Shown here: positions 8,129-18,789 of the stretch, in pieces
Numbering within the stretch: the first letter of the stretch is position 1
Layout of the letters: each line of letters opens with the position of its first letter
Source of the DNA: a virus
DNA: 64,000 bases
Direction: 5' to 3' (one strand)
IMG/VR virus record: IMGVR_UViG_3300023174_000118
Span: 22,844 to 86,843 of that record
Position numbers and translations under genes: made by a program
The notes under the pieces: generated by a model
Database searches by the model: none
What the model was told of the DNA's origin: nothing
Seen by the model: only the letters and a program-made list of their open reading frames with translations

Positions 8129-9922
8129 CTAAAGAGTCCTAGCCGTAATGGAAGTCTCCAATCCTTGATTAAATGAATTTGTCACATTCATAACTACAAA
8201 CTTTTTAGTTCCGTCTAAATCATTAGATGGGTAATTTATAGTGACTATATCTCCCACAGAAATAAGTGGGTTTCCAAAAACTTGCATAGATACCACTGAT
8301 TGCTGCTTAGACCATAAGTCTTTAATCCAGGTAGATATAGATTTGGCATCTGATTCTTTCTGTATCCATTTTGATTCAAAAATTACTGGCTCTGGATTAG
8401 TATACTCATTAATAGTACTGTCCATATATTCATGCTGACCTGAAGTAACTAAATAGTTACCAATTATACTAAATGAGTTTAATGAGGAATCATCTAATGG
8501 TACCCATGTTCCCGCATTATTTATTAAATATACTTCTGCTCCAAATGAAGTAAGCCTAGACCCCAACACACTAACAAATTTATTTATTCCTAAACTTGGG
8601 TATAGTGGATACCCTGGCCTAGATTCATATTTAATATCTACTTTTCTTAACTCACGAGCAACAGTTCCAAATTCTTCAAGATAACCATTTTTTAAAGTAG
8701 TTTTATTAAAATTACTTAATACTTTTTCTCCATATAGGAAATTTAAAACCGTATCATTAAATTGGCCATTGTATACATTTTGTAATATACCAGAGTTATA
8801 CTCACTTTCTTCAAGCGGAAGAGCATAGACATAATCATAATATGCTGATCCTGTAGTAGCACACATAGATATGTTTGGTGTAACTGGAAGCACTTTATTT
8901 CTTGGATCAGTGCTAGTAGTAGAATCTGTATCAACTGCACTTATTTTAAAATTATTTATATACACATCAATTGTTCTTGAGCCAGATGCTACTTTAACTT
9001 TTATGTCGACCTTATAAGAGGTTGCCCCTAAAATTCCAGTAAGTGATTTTGCTGGATTGTTTTTTTGGCTATCATTTAATTCAACCTTGTTTCCGTTTAC
9101 TACTTTTAATATCTTAACTTCTCTATCTGATGTATTTGAAAGATTAGAAGTTGTTTGCATTAAAACATAGTACCCAGATTTTCCAGCATCGTCTGTAAAA
9201 AATCCTATTCCTCCAGCCGCATCAACATTTGTAGCGCTGCTTTGAAAAAATACTGCCGTACCAAATGAGTAATAGCTATATGAATTAGATATTGCAGTAT
9301 TTTTTGTAGCAATTGAAAAATTAGTTGGATCTTTAGAGTTGTTTGTAACTCTAAATAAAGATTTTTCTACTTGTCTATTACCGCTTGTAGCAAATGAAGA
9401 CCCAGTAACTGTTTGCACTGGTACACCATCGTCTGCTCCAGAATCAAAAGCTGAGTTGTTTACAACTACAGGTGAAGCTGGCTTTGTTGATGAAGGGGCT
9501 CCTGCTGCATCTCCTGTTGAACCAGGGGGAACTAGTACTGCTGTAGTAGTTGATGTTACCCCCGACAGTGGGTTATACTTAGGCATAGTAAAACTTTCTG
9601 TAATATAAGGACCAAATGTTCCTGTAGCTCCCGCTCCTGTATATGCTCGTGCCCTAACTGTATACTTTGCACCTGGAATTAAACCTTCACGAACATGCAC
9701 TCCGCTTGATGTTGTAAATGTAAAATCTGGATCATTAAATGTTCCAGTGCTAACTGCTGATCCAGCGTAGCTTCCTGGCGTTTGTGTTGGAGTACCTAAA
9801 GTTATAACTGCTCTTGTTACAGATGTAGTTTGAATTGAAATCCAAGGGATAACAAGATTTCCTGGTGAAGGAGTTGGAATTGGTAAAAATGAACTATCCC
9901 AGTAATTGTATGCGTATGCCAT
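8129..9922 (-). CDS. Minor tail protein, hub-associated, lectin-like centre
   Basis: 597 residues, starting MAYAYNYWDSS at 9922, where ATG overlaps the upstream TAA (TAATG). The longer reading from 9952 would overlap the upstream gene by 31 nt and is not needed. An FN3-like N-terminus (to about 120) is followed by a domain around 190-360 with concanavalin-like strands (GIGFFTDDAGKSGYYVLM, YKVDIKVKVASG). The C-terminus (DIVTINYPSNDLDGTKKFVV) resembles the end domain of tail hub proteins. It is likely part of the baseplate with the neighbouring 631-residue hub. Confidence 0.75.
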   Translation of the reverse strand: MAYAYNYWDSSFLPIPTPSPGNLVIPWISIQTTSVTRAVITLGTPTQTPGSYAGSAVSTGTFNDPDFTFTTSSGVHVREGLIPGAKYTVRARAYTGAGATGTFGPYITESFTMPKYNPLSGVTSTTTAVLVPPGSTGDAAGAPSSTKPASPVVVNNSAFDSGADDGVPVQTVTGSSFATSGNRQVEKSLFRVTNNSKDPTNFSIATKNTAISNSYSYYSFGTAVFFQSSATNVDAAGGIGFFTDDAGKSGYYVLMQTTSNLSNTSDREVKILKVVNGNKVELNDSQKNNPAKSLTGILGATSYKVDIKVKVASGSRTIDVYINNFKISAVDTDSTTSTDPRNKVLPVTPNISMCATTGSAYYDYVYALPLEESEYNSGILQNVYNGQFNDTVLNFLYGEKVLSNFNKTTLKNGYLEEFGTVARELRKVDIKYESRPGYPLYPSLGINKFVSVLGSRLTSFGAEVYLINNAGTWVPLDDSSLNSFSIIGNYLVTSGQHEYMDSTINEYTNPEPVIFESKWIQKESDAKSISTWIKDLWSKQQSVVSMQVFGNPLISVGDIVTINYPSNDLDGTKKFVVMNVTNSFNQGLETSITARTL

Positions 9923-11817
9923 TATGCCCAATTCACCTCGTATCCGCTCCATGAATTTAATATTGTTGATGCTGCTGCATAATGATTTGCTACTGTTGTA
10001 TTAAATGCACCTCTAGATTTAATTCTATATCGGCCACTTGGTTGATAATTTTTAGCACCCACTACGCCTGCTCCTAAATATTTTAATACATCTGACTCAC
10101 TTGTTACCCAAACTTGAGTTTTTGTATTGTTTTCATTTAAATATTCATATTGAATTGCATCGTATTCAATAATTTCTGAATCAATTACTAAATATCCACT
10201 GTACTCATAAAGAACCTTGGTCTTTGACTGATACGTATTAACAGTAATAGGGGAAAGAGAAATATAACCACCTGCTACAATGTTTGAGGGCAAGTCTTGT
10301 TCTAGAGAAAGTGCACCCATAGATGTGGTGCCAGATTTCCATAGGGGCTGTGAGTTTCCAGTGTACTCTGATGTAGTTACACTATTCCATAGAACCTTTA
10401 CTTGATTTGCTGAAGCTAAATCATTTTTAGATAAAGAAATAATGTTTGAAAGATTTGATCCATCTGCTGCATATCTAAAAGACCAATTTGTTGTCTTAGC
10501 CAAATCAAACATATAGTCTCTTGTGTAAAATTGTAATACATTGTTTTCATCAAATACTGCAGTCATTTGTGAGTCTCTACATAATTCTTGTATTGCATTC
10601 CAAGCTGTCTTTGAATCATCCGTCCACCAAAATCGGGGAGAGAATACAGAAGTGTCTGTAGCGGTTGAATTAAAATTATAATTAGTGAATCCAACCGAAT
10701 CTAGAAGTCTTCTTAATATTGCAATAGCTGAGTATCCTTCACATACAATACTTGGAGCTATAACATCTTGTAATATCTTTGCTCCATCTAATGCTGTAAT
10801 TGATATATCTCCAAATTCAGATGTTGACCAATTGTCTAAGTAAAAAGTTCCTTGATTAATTTTTTCGTATGTACCGACAGAATCTGTAAGTGTACCAAAA
10901 GATCCGTACAATTTAAAATATGGTTTAACTTCTATTTTTTTGTATAAATAAATTTTTGAAGAATCAAAAGTATAAGTTTTATCAAAAGATATAATTTTTC
11001 TTGCTGCTTCATATGATACAAGATTCATAGACAATGAGTTGGCTGAAACTTTTCCAATAGGCAAGATATCCTCAGCACTTGTAGAAGATTCTTTTGAAAT
11101 TGAAATATCTGTAACATAATCACTTACATCTAGAACTAATCTGGGAGAAAATTCAATTACACCAATATATTTACCAGACACTGCTCCTGTAGTCAATCTA
11201 ATAGATGTTATGCTAACTGGACCACCTAATGTTGCTGGCTCTGTAGTTACCCACGCTGTTCCATTATAATAAAGTGTTAATGTTCCAGCATCATATTGTC
11301 CAGAGGCAAATGGCTTTATTTGTGTGTTTGTTCCATTTGCAATAGATGAGCCGTTTGCATATATGTTCCAAGTTGTGGGGGTGGAATGAGATATTTCAAA
11401 TCTTGCTATAATTTTATTAGTCAGCATTGTCTTTGGGTAGGTAATAGTTAAATCTACTCCCACGCCTTTTGCTGCTAGCCAATATTTGTAGTATGTATCT
11501 GCTCCTGGATAATATGTTCTGTAGTTGATTGAATATATGCTTGATCTGGGATCTCTATATGTGCCAGTTCCTACGTCTCCTGTAATTCCATACTTTACTC
11601 CCGCCCCAATTGGCCTAACTGGTTTAATTACAGAGTCTATTGGAAAAAGTTTTTTAAATGGCTTGCTTCCATCGGCTTTTGTTATATCATCACCAGCAAC
11701 AGTTATGTTATCTACCATACTGTTTATATTGTATTCAAACGTACAGCCAGTATTTAATTTTATAGATGTGTTTTGTTCAAGGGCAGTTTTTGCTGAAGTA
11801 GATGCTGATACTGGCAT
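9922..11817 (-). CDS. Tail hub (Tal/gp27-like) protein
   Basis: 631 residues. The N-terminal 230 residues are beta-rich with a carbohydrate-binding look. From about 250 the sequence follows hub proteins: a beta domain (EVKPYFKLYG ... FYLDNWSTSEFGDISITALD), a helix region (YSAIAILRRLLDSVGF), then KTAWNAIQELCRDSQMTAVFDE, a pattern common in siphovirus hub proteins. It follows the distal tail protein, the normal order. Overlaps of one base with both neighbours indicate a single translated unit. Confidence 0.8.
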   Translation of the reverse strand: MPVSASTSAKTALEQNTSIKLNTGCTFEYNINSMVDNITVAGDDITKADGSKPFKKLFPIDSVIKPVRPIGAGVKYGITGDVGTGTYRDPRSSIYSINYRTYYPGADTYYKYWLAAKGVGVDLTITYPKTMLTNKIIARFEISHSTPTTWNIYANGSSIANGTNTQIKPFASGQYDAGTLTLYYNGTAWVTTEPATLGGPVSITSIRLTTGAVSGKYIGVIEFSPRLVLDVSDYVTDISISKESSTSAEDILPIGKVSANSLSMNLVSYEAARKIISFDKTYTFDSSKIYLYKKIEVKPYFKLYGSFGTLTDSVGTYEKINQGTFYLDNWSTSEFGDISITALDGAKILQDVIAPSIVCEGYSAIAILRRLLDSVGFTNYNFNSTATDTSVFSPRFWWTDDSKTAWNAIQELCRDSQMTAVFDENNVLQFYTRDYMFDLAKTTNWSFRYAADGSNLSNIISLSKNDLASANQVKVLWNSVTTSEYTGNSQPLWKSGTTSMGALSLEQDLPSNIVAGGYISLSPITVNTYQSKTKVLYEYSGYLVIDSEIIEYDAIQYEYLNENNTKTQVWVTSESDVLKYLGAGVVGAKNYQPSGRYRIKSRGAFNTTVANHYAAASTILNSWSGYEVNWA

Positions 11818-12287
11818 TACACTTCATCCATACTTAAAGAAACATTCCAGTGTGGCTGTATACCACGCTTGGCAATTACAAAATTACAATCAGTAAATAT
11901 AACATTATACTCTTCATATCCTGATGACTCTTGAGATACACCATTTTGGGCTATATTAAGTCTAATCTTAAAAGTGCCTTGCCCTTCTTCTCCTAAATAA
12001 AAAGATTTTAGATCTTCGGCTCCCCATGCTCCGTCTACCGTTAAACTTCTATATGATGGAAGCATGCTCCATGATGTTGAAAATTTTCTTTTATCCGCCA
12101 CAAAATTCTTTCGTAGTGTTCCATTTGAGGTTCTAACAACTTTTTCAATTCTTTCAACATTTATGCTAAACTCACTTCTATTATGTTCTGTAACTTTGTT
12201 CCATACCTTTGTAGTTCCAGCGGGAGTTGCAAGAAGATCTTTAGCCTCTATACTAAAAATTGATCCTCTTGGTAATGTCATTGCCAT
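11817..12287 (-). CDS. Distal-tail-like minor tail protein
   Basis: 156 residues, directly after the tape measure gene and before the hub, the position of distal tail (Dit) proteins. The sequence begins with a strand-rich part (GSIFSIEAKDLLATPAGTTKVW), contains SWSMLP and ends NVSLSMDEV, as beta-sandwich proteins do. It is shorter than the usual Dit and may correspond to only the ring-forming domain. Its ATG overlaps the TMP stop by one base. Confidence 0.7.
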   Translation of the reverse strand: MAMTLPRGSIFSIEAKDLLATPAGTTKVWNKVTEHNRSEFSINVERIEKVVRTSNGTLRKNFVADKRKFSTSWSMLPSYRSLTVDGAWGAEDLKSFYLGEEGQGTFKIRLNIAQNGVSQESSGYEEYNVIFTDCNFVIAKRGIQPHWNVSLSMDEV

Positions 12288-15200
12288 TATATTGATCCTC
12301 CAACTGTTCTGCCTATTCCTTCTTTTGCATTAACTAATGCAAGCTCTTGCTTAAATCTTTTTACTACATCATCGGCAGTAACATTAGTTCCATTTAATGC
12401 AATACTAATATTATAACTATTATTGTTGTATGAACTATTTACTCCACCACGCATTCCAGTCACCTGTCCGCTGGCAATATTATATTTAGGCATAGTATCC
12501 GCATTTGGACGTATAATTCCACTCATCTGTGGAGTGAATGGTGTAAATCCTTCTTGTTGATACCCTAGAGGAGTAAGTCTATCATTTACAGCATAGGTTT
12601 GTCCAGCAACTACTGGTCCGCCTAAAGCTTTTTTAACTGCTCTGGATCTCATCCAGCCGTCTTCTCCTCTTTTAACTACGTAAGTTCTATCATCATAAGT
12701 AAAAGTATCGCCTTCTTTTAATTTATATTTATCAATAATGCGTTCTCTTGCTTCATCTGTAAGGTCTCCTTGAGTTGAGCCCTTAGCTGTCTTTTTTAAA
12801 GCGTCAAGATTAAAACCTTTATTAGCTGATAAAACATCTGCGGTTACAAGAGATTTTGTTGCTTTTGCACTTCCACCCATTGCTCGTACAACATCAGTTA
12901 AAGTTGAGCCACCCTTGATACTTTCAGCCATGGCTGCAAAGTTTGCTTTTGCTCCGCCTTGTATTTCTGTAACAAGTTTAGAAAATGCTTGATTGCCTTC
13001 TCCAGCGGCTGTTGGAACAAAAGTGGAACCCTGATAGCTTCCGCCTGCTGCCAGTTTTCCTTTATTTGTTTTTGAATCTACATATTCTGGGAATGCTTTT
13101 TGAACAACATCTGATGCTTTTTCAAGGCCAGCCACAACAGTCTGCAATCTTCCGTCTAATGATTTTTGGCCTTCTGCTTTTTTAACAGGGTCTTTTAAGT
13201 TATTATTTTCAATTTGATCAATTGCTAGTTGCGATAAAGCTGTCTTAACGGCATTAATTTCTGATAACTGTTCTGCAAAAGTTTGTCCAGATTTATTATA
13301 TTTATTAATAGTATCTTGCTGTTTATCTTTTTTAGCTTGATCATCATCAAGAAGTTTTTGTTGTGCAGCTTCTTCTTTTTTAGCATTTGCATCAATTTTA
13401 TCTGATGCTTTTCTTAACTGAGTTTCTTTAGTTAACTGTTCTATAGATAGATTTGCTGCTTCGTAAGCATCTCTATCTCCACGAGCAAGGGCTGATTGTG
13501 CTTCTAACTGAAGCTTCTTTAATTCTAATTCTGTATTTTCTGCGCTTACAGAATCTGATAGAGCTTTCTTTTTTGCATCAGCACGATCTCTAATTGCTTT
13601 AATTTCATCTTGAATTGCTTTTATTTTAGCCTTGTTAAAACCTGCTTCTGTTTTTTCAGCAGACTTTATAGCATTTTGACCATTTTTAATACTTGTTGTT
13701 AATTCATTAGTAGCTTTATTTGCAGTTCCCAAAGCACCTGCAGTATTTTTATTATCTATTGCTGATGCTGCCGCCATGCTTAATGCTTCTTCATATGCAG
13801 CAATTCCCATTGCCTGCTCTGATGTTATATTTCTTAAATCAATATTAACCCCAGCAAGAACAACACGCCATTTAGCATATACTCCAGCAATAGTATCTGA
13901 GCTTTTAAGTATGCCTGCAAGCTCTGGTCTTTCTTTTTTCAAATGTTCTAGTCCTTTTTCCCCAATTTTTTCTCTATCTGCGCCTAACGATTTTAATTTT
14001 TCAAATTGAGTAATAAGTGCATCTGCTTGTGTTATTGTTTTTCCTTGTGCATCTTTTGTTCCTATTAAAGCAGTTGCTGCAGAATCAAGACTAGATATAA
14101 CTGTATCTATGTTTGAAGCAAAAGCTTTAGAATCTACCTTATCAATTTCTTTAAGGCTACCTAATAGTGTATTAATTATTGATGTTGCAGCAGAACCTCT
14201 ATCTGTAATTGCTTTAAATCCTGATGATGCAATAGCACCAAATCCCTGACCAACTTTATTTGATGCTTCTATAATTGCATAAATTTTATTTGTTGCATCT
14301 TGTGCACTCATTCCAGCGGCAACAAATTGTGCCTTTAAGTTAACTGCAAGATCGGTAACCTTAGAAGAATCAATACTATTAAATGTTCCTACTAATTCTG
14401 GCATTGTTTCTTTTGCTGTTTTCTTTAATTCTTTTAATTGAGCAATTGTTAGTGTAAGTCCACCTACTCCTGAAGGAGTCATTGAATCATATGCAGAAAG
14501 CCCAGCTTCTTTTTGAAGTTTTAATTGATCTCTAACGTCTTTAATAGAGTTTCCAATATTCTTATAACCTATACCTGCTTCTTTAGCACCCTTTTCGGTA
14601 ATACCATTAAGCATAATATGCTCTCTGCGTGTGTCTTCAAGTGATTTTTGCCACATCTTGACGCCTTTGTACAAAAGTAACAATGTAGTAATTGCAGCGG
14701 CACCTGGAAGCATTCTTGTTAATAGACCTGCTGCTTTTCCAGCAAGACCTAATCCATGTGTAAATAATCCAACACTCTTGTCTGCTCTACTAATTAATGG
14801 TATAATTTTTTGAAATGGCAACATTGGAAGAATAGTTGAAGCAGCAGTAATTGCAGTTCCTACTCCTCCACCAATACTTTGTCCTAACATTGATCCGCCC
14901 ATCATTATTCCCATTTGAGTTCCCATGCCAAGGCCGCCGCCTTCTGGTCTGCTCATAAGACCTTTACCCAAATAACCTTTATCAGTCTGAGATTGAAATC
15001 CTGCTCTAAATCCTACTGGGCCACCACCTTCATTAAAGTATTGAACCATTCCACCTTTATTGTATCCTGGCACCATTCCACCATTTGCCATATAAACTGG
15101 TCCGCCATTTGCAAATCTTCTTCTTTGAGCAGCCCAACCTTTATGAACAAATCTTGATTCTGTAGCAGTAATACCAGCAGTCATTAATCTTTTTAAAAGA

Positions 15201-18200
15201 GGAGCTGGAGTTGTTGCATGTGCAAAAAATCCTTGCGAACGTGTTGCCTTTAATGGATCAAGTTCTATTGTTTTACCATTATGAGAAATTGATCGTAACT
15301 CCATACTAGGGCTACGCATCATATCGCCATTGCTTCTTCTATTTTCTGAAACTATATAAGCTGGCTCAGATGAAAATTTATTCCAAAAACCTAAAGCGTC
15401 TGGGTTATTGTATAAATGTTTTTGTATTACCATATCTGATGCCTGATGATATGGATTTCTTGCGTCTGTTACAGTTGCAAGATTTCTAATTCCTCTTCTA
15501 TAAATAGTGTCAATTTCTTTTTGTAAACCTTCAGCATCTTTTCCAGTAATAATTCCAGCTTTTGCTAAAGAGTTTAAAAACTGATCTGTTGATCCTACGT
15601 GTGGGTGTCCTGATGCTTTCATTGCAGCTTCATAAACTGGCGTTGGAACACCTGGTCTTCCAGCCAACAAAGCATTCAGCTTTTCTCTTGATATACGCCC
15701 ATTCTCAACAAGATGTGGGTATTTTGCTAAGATTGCAGGATCTGTAACATCATTTAAATATACTCCCGCTGTTCCTCTTAATCTGTATGAACCAATACTT
15801 CCTCTTCCTCTAAACCTATCTGGAAAAGTTGTTTGCATCTCTTGTTGTGTAACACCAGTTAATCTAGGAACAGTTACATCTTCATTTGCTCCCATTAAGG
15901 TTGCACCGCCATTTATTGCTTTAAGAAGAGGCATATTTTGTTTTGCAGCATCTGCATTAACAACAAACTCTCCTTCTGTAAGCATTGCGGGAACTGTATC
16001 TGTACCCATTGGCGTAAACTCTGGGCCGTCACTTCCTTGTTGTCTATATACAACTCCACCTGTTGCAAATCTTTTTGGAATTGTTGTCTCTGTGCTATAT
16101 CCAGCGCCAAATGTTTTTACGCCTAGACCTCTTGCAATTTTATTAAGAAGATCTCTTGTTCTTCCTGGACGAAGAAGTTCTTTCATATTAGATTTTCCAG
16201 CATTATTTACTACTGGTTGATTTAATAGAGGAACTGTTGTTAGACCAATTGATCTTCCTTGTTGCCCCGCAATGTCTACTGATGCTTGTGCAATCATAGA
16301 TTCTACTTGTGCATTTAATTGAATAATTTTAACTCTTGCCTGATCTACTGTTATTTTTCCTGCCTGTAATTGTGCAACAATTGCTGCTGATTCAACTGCC
16401 GCATTTGCTGTAAGCTTAGTCATTGTTGGAAGTAATGCTTGATATGAATCAGATAGCGATGCTGTTATTAATCCAGTGCTGGCAACTTCTTTTTTAAGTA
16501 ATGCAATTTCTGCTTGTGATTGCATTGCAAGTGCGCCTGTCATTGCATGCCACTTTGCTGCTTCTGCCGCAACAATACCTGTTGATGCTCCGTTTACTGA
16601 AGTCAACCCTGGAATCTTTGGAAGATCATCAGCCATATACATCTGAGGATTATTTCCAATCTTTTGATTGACTTTTGGTGCACCTGGAACTACTCCAAAA
16701 ATTGTTTGTGCGGCTTTTTGATCACTTGTCATACCTGCAACTGGATTAAGATGAGACATTGATCTAGTGTCTTGTGGACTGATTAATGGGTGGCTTGGAT
16801 TAACAACTCTTTCTCCACTGCCCTTAACAATATTTCCAGCCACCGTTGAAATTGCTGGTGCAACAGATACTGCACCTGTCATTGCTTTAGACTGTAAGAT
16901 TTCAAATTCTGTTACAAGTCCTGCAATTGCCGTCTTTAATACTGTGGCTGCTTTAGCATCACTATAAAATGTTGCTTCAACTAATGATCCAGCTTTTTGT
17001 GCCGCCAAAATTTCTGGAGTAAGCATTTTCCAGCCTTCTCCACCTTTAAATAATGATTTAAAGTGTGAGGCGCCCTTAATAATATATCCAAAGAAGTTTG
17101 CAAGCACACCAGTTAGCATAATAACTGGTCCAATAATTGCTGTTAAGCCTGTAACAAAAGTTAGAATAGTTTTAATAGGAGCTGGCAATTTATTAATAAA
17201 CTTAAGAATACCATCAGTAACATTAATAAAAAATGTTTGTACTTTTAAAAATTCTTCTCCCATACTTGCTAAATCTGCTTTTAGTCCTTCAAGAGCTCTT
17301 CTATATTTTCCAGATGCTGATTCTGTAACCATACTTAATTCTCGACCCGCCACACCAGCTAATTCTGCTGAACTTGCTTTCATTAAATCTAATACTTGTA
17401 AAGTCTGACTTCCTTGCTTACCTAAGTTTGCAAATAAAGCATTCATACGAGCAAATTGAAATTTACCAAATAGTTGCTCAATTGCTTGTTGTTTTTGTAA
17501 TGGATCTAAATTATCTAAAGCTTTTTGTAATTCTAATATTGTTCCTGTAAGATTTCCTGCATTTTTAGTTACAATTCCACCAAGATCAATGCCCATAGAT
17601 GCAAACTTTTCTGATGCTACTTTTGTTGGATTAATTAATGAAGCAAGTGCTGATTTAAGAGCATTTGCTCCTTCTGCAGCATTTACTCCACCTTCTTTCA
17701 TTGCTGTTAAATATAATGCTAAATCTTTTACACTTCCGCCCATGCCTTGAATAACTGGGCCTGCTTTTGGAATTGCTTCAATAAGATCAGCAAGACTTGT
17801 TGATGTCTGGTTTTCAACTGCGTTAAGAAAGTTAATAGATTCTGAAAGTTGATCTGTATTTTGTTTAAATGTGTTTTGAATTGCCAGGGTTGCTTTCATT
17901 GCATCTTGTCTGTCAACTTCTCCAAGTACTGCAAGTCTACTTGTTTCTTTAACAGAATTTAGTAAATCGTTACCTTGCTTACCTGTTGCTGCAATATCTG
18001 CAGCAAGAGTGATGGTATCTTTAAAAGATACGCCATACGTTTTTGAAATATCTTTTGCTGTTGCAGAAACTTCATTTCTAACTTTGCTTAATTCTGTTGC
18101 TGATGTTGCTGCAATTCCACCATAAACTTTTGTAAGTCTTGTTAATTCAGCATCTGCTTCTCTAAAAGCTTTTGATGCTGCTGTACCAAAAGCTGCTAAT

Positions 18201-18778
18201 GGGACTGTAAGACCTACTGTTAGTTGACGTCCTGCCCACTGAGTATTTTTACCCCAGTTAATCATTTGAACTCCACCATCTTGAATAACTTTATTCATGA
18301 TCTGAAGTTCTTGTTTAGCAAGAGCAGTTTTATTTTTTATAGAATCAAGACCCTGTGGAATATGTACGCTATATTGCATAAGACCTTGAGCATTTTTGCC
18401 CATAGGCTGTATAATTGCATTTTGTAAAGCCACTTGCTGTTTAGCAAGTTCTCTAATTAATCCACCTTGAGTTTTTGTATGCTGTTGAAATGTCTGAAAA
18501 TATTGCTTCAGTTTCATTTGGCCCTTGTCTAGGTTGGTACCAAACTTTTCAACATCCGATGTTAAAGTAACAAAGTGTGTTGCAAACTGTCCAGTTCTTC
18601 TTAGGTTTTCGCCAAAAGATCTGTTCATCGTAGCAACTTGACTTGCAAGTCTTGCGTCCGATTGAATTATTTGTGCTTGAAGTTTTGATAGAGAGGCTGC
18701 AACCTTATTGACATCTGCAATAAGACCTGAGAAATCTGCATTAGCAACTATATTAGTTACAATATTTTCATCAGCCAT
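12287..18778 (-). CDS. Tape measure protein (TP901 family)
   Basis: 2163 residues, the longest gene here. Residues about 225-470 match the TP901 tape-measure core (GVSFKDTITLAADIAATGKQ, MKEGGVNAAEGANALKSALA, GKFQFARMNALFANLG). Hydrophobic segments lie near 536-568 and about 1400, suited to membrane insertion during DNA entry. MLTEGEFVVNADAA at about 930-945 is a tape-measure signature; PVYMANGGMVPGY-type Gly repeats follow around 1230. The region between about 990 and 1230 is different in character and may be an inserted domain. At 0.15 nm per residue the tail would be about 320 nm. A coiled-coil region covers about 1700-1830. Confidence 0.95.
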   Translation of the reverse strand: MADENIVTNIVANADFSGLIADVNKVAASLSKLQAQIIQSDARLASQVATMNRSFGENLRRTGQFATHFVTLTSDVEKFGTNLDKGQMKLKQYFQTFQQHTKTQGGLIRELAKQQVALQNAIIQPMGKNAQGLMQYSVHIPQGLDSIKNKTALAKQELQIMNKVIQDGGVQMINWGKNTQWAGRQLTVGLTVPLAAFGTAASKAFREADAELTRLTKVYGGIAATSATELSKVRNEVSATAKDISKTYGVSFKDTITLAADIAATGKQGNDLLNSVKETSRLAVLGEVDRQDAMKATLAIQNTFKQNTDQLSESINFLNAVENQTSTSLADLIEAIPKAGPVIQGMGGSVKDLALYLTAMKEGGVNAAEGANALKSALASLINPTKVASEKFASMGIDLGGIVTKNAGNLTGTILELQKALDNLDPLQKQQAIEQLFGKFQFARMNALFANLGKQGSQTLQVLDLMKASSAELAGVAGRELSMVTESASGKYRRALEGLKADLASMGEEFLKVQTFFINVTDGILKFINKLPAPIKTILTFVTGLTAIIGPVIMLTGVLANFFGYIIKGASHFKSLFKGGEGWKMLTPEILAAQKAGSLVEATFYSDAKAATVLKTAIAGLVTEFEILQSKAMTGAVSVAPAISTVAGNIVKGSGERVVNPSHPLISPQDTRSMSHLNPVAGMTSDQKAAQTIFGVVPGAPKVNQKIGNNPQMYMADDLPKIPGLTSVNGASTGIVAAEAAKWHAMTGALAMQSQAEIALLKKEVASTGLITASLSDSYQALLPTMTKLTANAAVESAAIVAQLQAGKITVDQARVKIIQLNAQVESMIAQASVDIAGQQGRSIGLTTVPLLNQPVVNNAGKSNMKELLRPGRTRDLLNKIARGLGVKTFGAGYSTETTIPKRFATGGVVYRQQGSDGPEFTPMGTDTVPAMLTEGEFVVNADAAKQNMPLLKAINGGATLMGANEDVTVPRLTGVTQQEMQTTFPDRFRGRGSIGSYRLRGTAGVYLNDVTDPAILAKYPHLVENGRISREKLNALLAGRPGVPTPVYEAAMKASGHPHVGSTDQFLNSLAKAGIITGKDAEGLQKEIDTIYRRGIRNLATVTDARNPYHQASDMVIQKHLYNNPDALGFWNKFSSEPAYIVSENRRSNGDMMRSPSMELRSISHNGKTIELDPLKATRSQGFFAHATTPAPLLKRLMTAGITATESRFVHKGWAAQRRRFANGGPVYMANGGMVPGYNKGGMVQYFNEGGGPVGFRAGFQSQTDKGYLGKGLMSRPEGGGLGMGTQMGIMMGGSMLGQSIGGGVGTAITAASTILPMLPFQKIIPLISRADKSVGLFTHGLGLAGKAAGLLTRMLPGAAAITTLLLLYKGVKMWQKSLEDTRREHIMLNGITEKGAKEAGIGYKNIGNSIKDVRDQLKLQKEAGLSAYDSMTPSGVGGLTLTIAQLKELKKTAKETMPELVGTFNSIDSSKVTDLAVNLKAQFVAAGMSAQDATNKIYAIIEASNKVGQGFGAIASSGFKAITDRGSAATSIINTLLGSLKEIDKVDSKAFASNIDTVISSLDSAATALIGTKDAQGKTITQADALITQFEKLKSLGADREKIGEKGLEHLKKERPELAGILKSSDTIAGVYAKWRVVLAGVNIDLRNITSEQAMGIAAYEEALSMAAASAIDNKNTAGALGTANKATNELTTSIKNGQNAIKSAEKTEAGFNKAKIKAIQDEIKAIRDRADAKKKALSDSVSAENTELELKKLQLEAQSALARGDRDAYEAANLSIEQLTKETQLRKASDKIDANAKKEEAAQQKLLDDDQAKKDKQQDTINKYNKSGQTFAEQLSEINAVKTALSQLAIDQIENNNLKDPVKKAEGQKSLDGRLQTVVAGLEKASDVVQKAFPEYVDSKTNKGKLAAGGSYQGSTFVPTAAGEGNQAFSKLVTEIQGGAKANFAAMAESIKGGSTLTDVVRAMGGSAKATKSLVTADVLSANKGFNLDALKKTAKGSTQGDLTDEARERIIDKYKLKEGDTFTYDDRTYVVKRGEDGWMRSRAVKKALGGPVVAGQTYAVNDRLTPLGYQQEGFTPFTPQMSGIIRPNADTMPKYNIASGQVTGMRGGVNSSYNNNSYNISIALNGTNVTADDVVKRFKQELALVNAKEGIGRTVGGSI

Positions 18779-18789
18779 TTATCTTTATG

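Noticed and set aside
8129-9952. Upstream start at 9952 for the lectin-like minor tail protein
   Set aside because: It would overlap the hub gene by 31 nt, while the ATG at 9922 overlaps the hub stop by one base as in the neighbouring genes.
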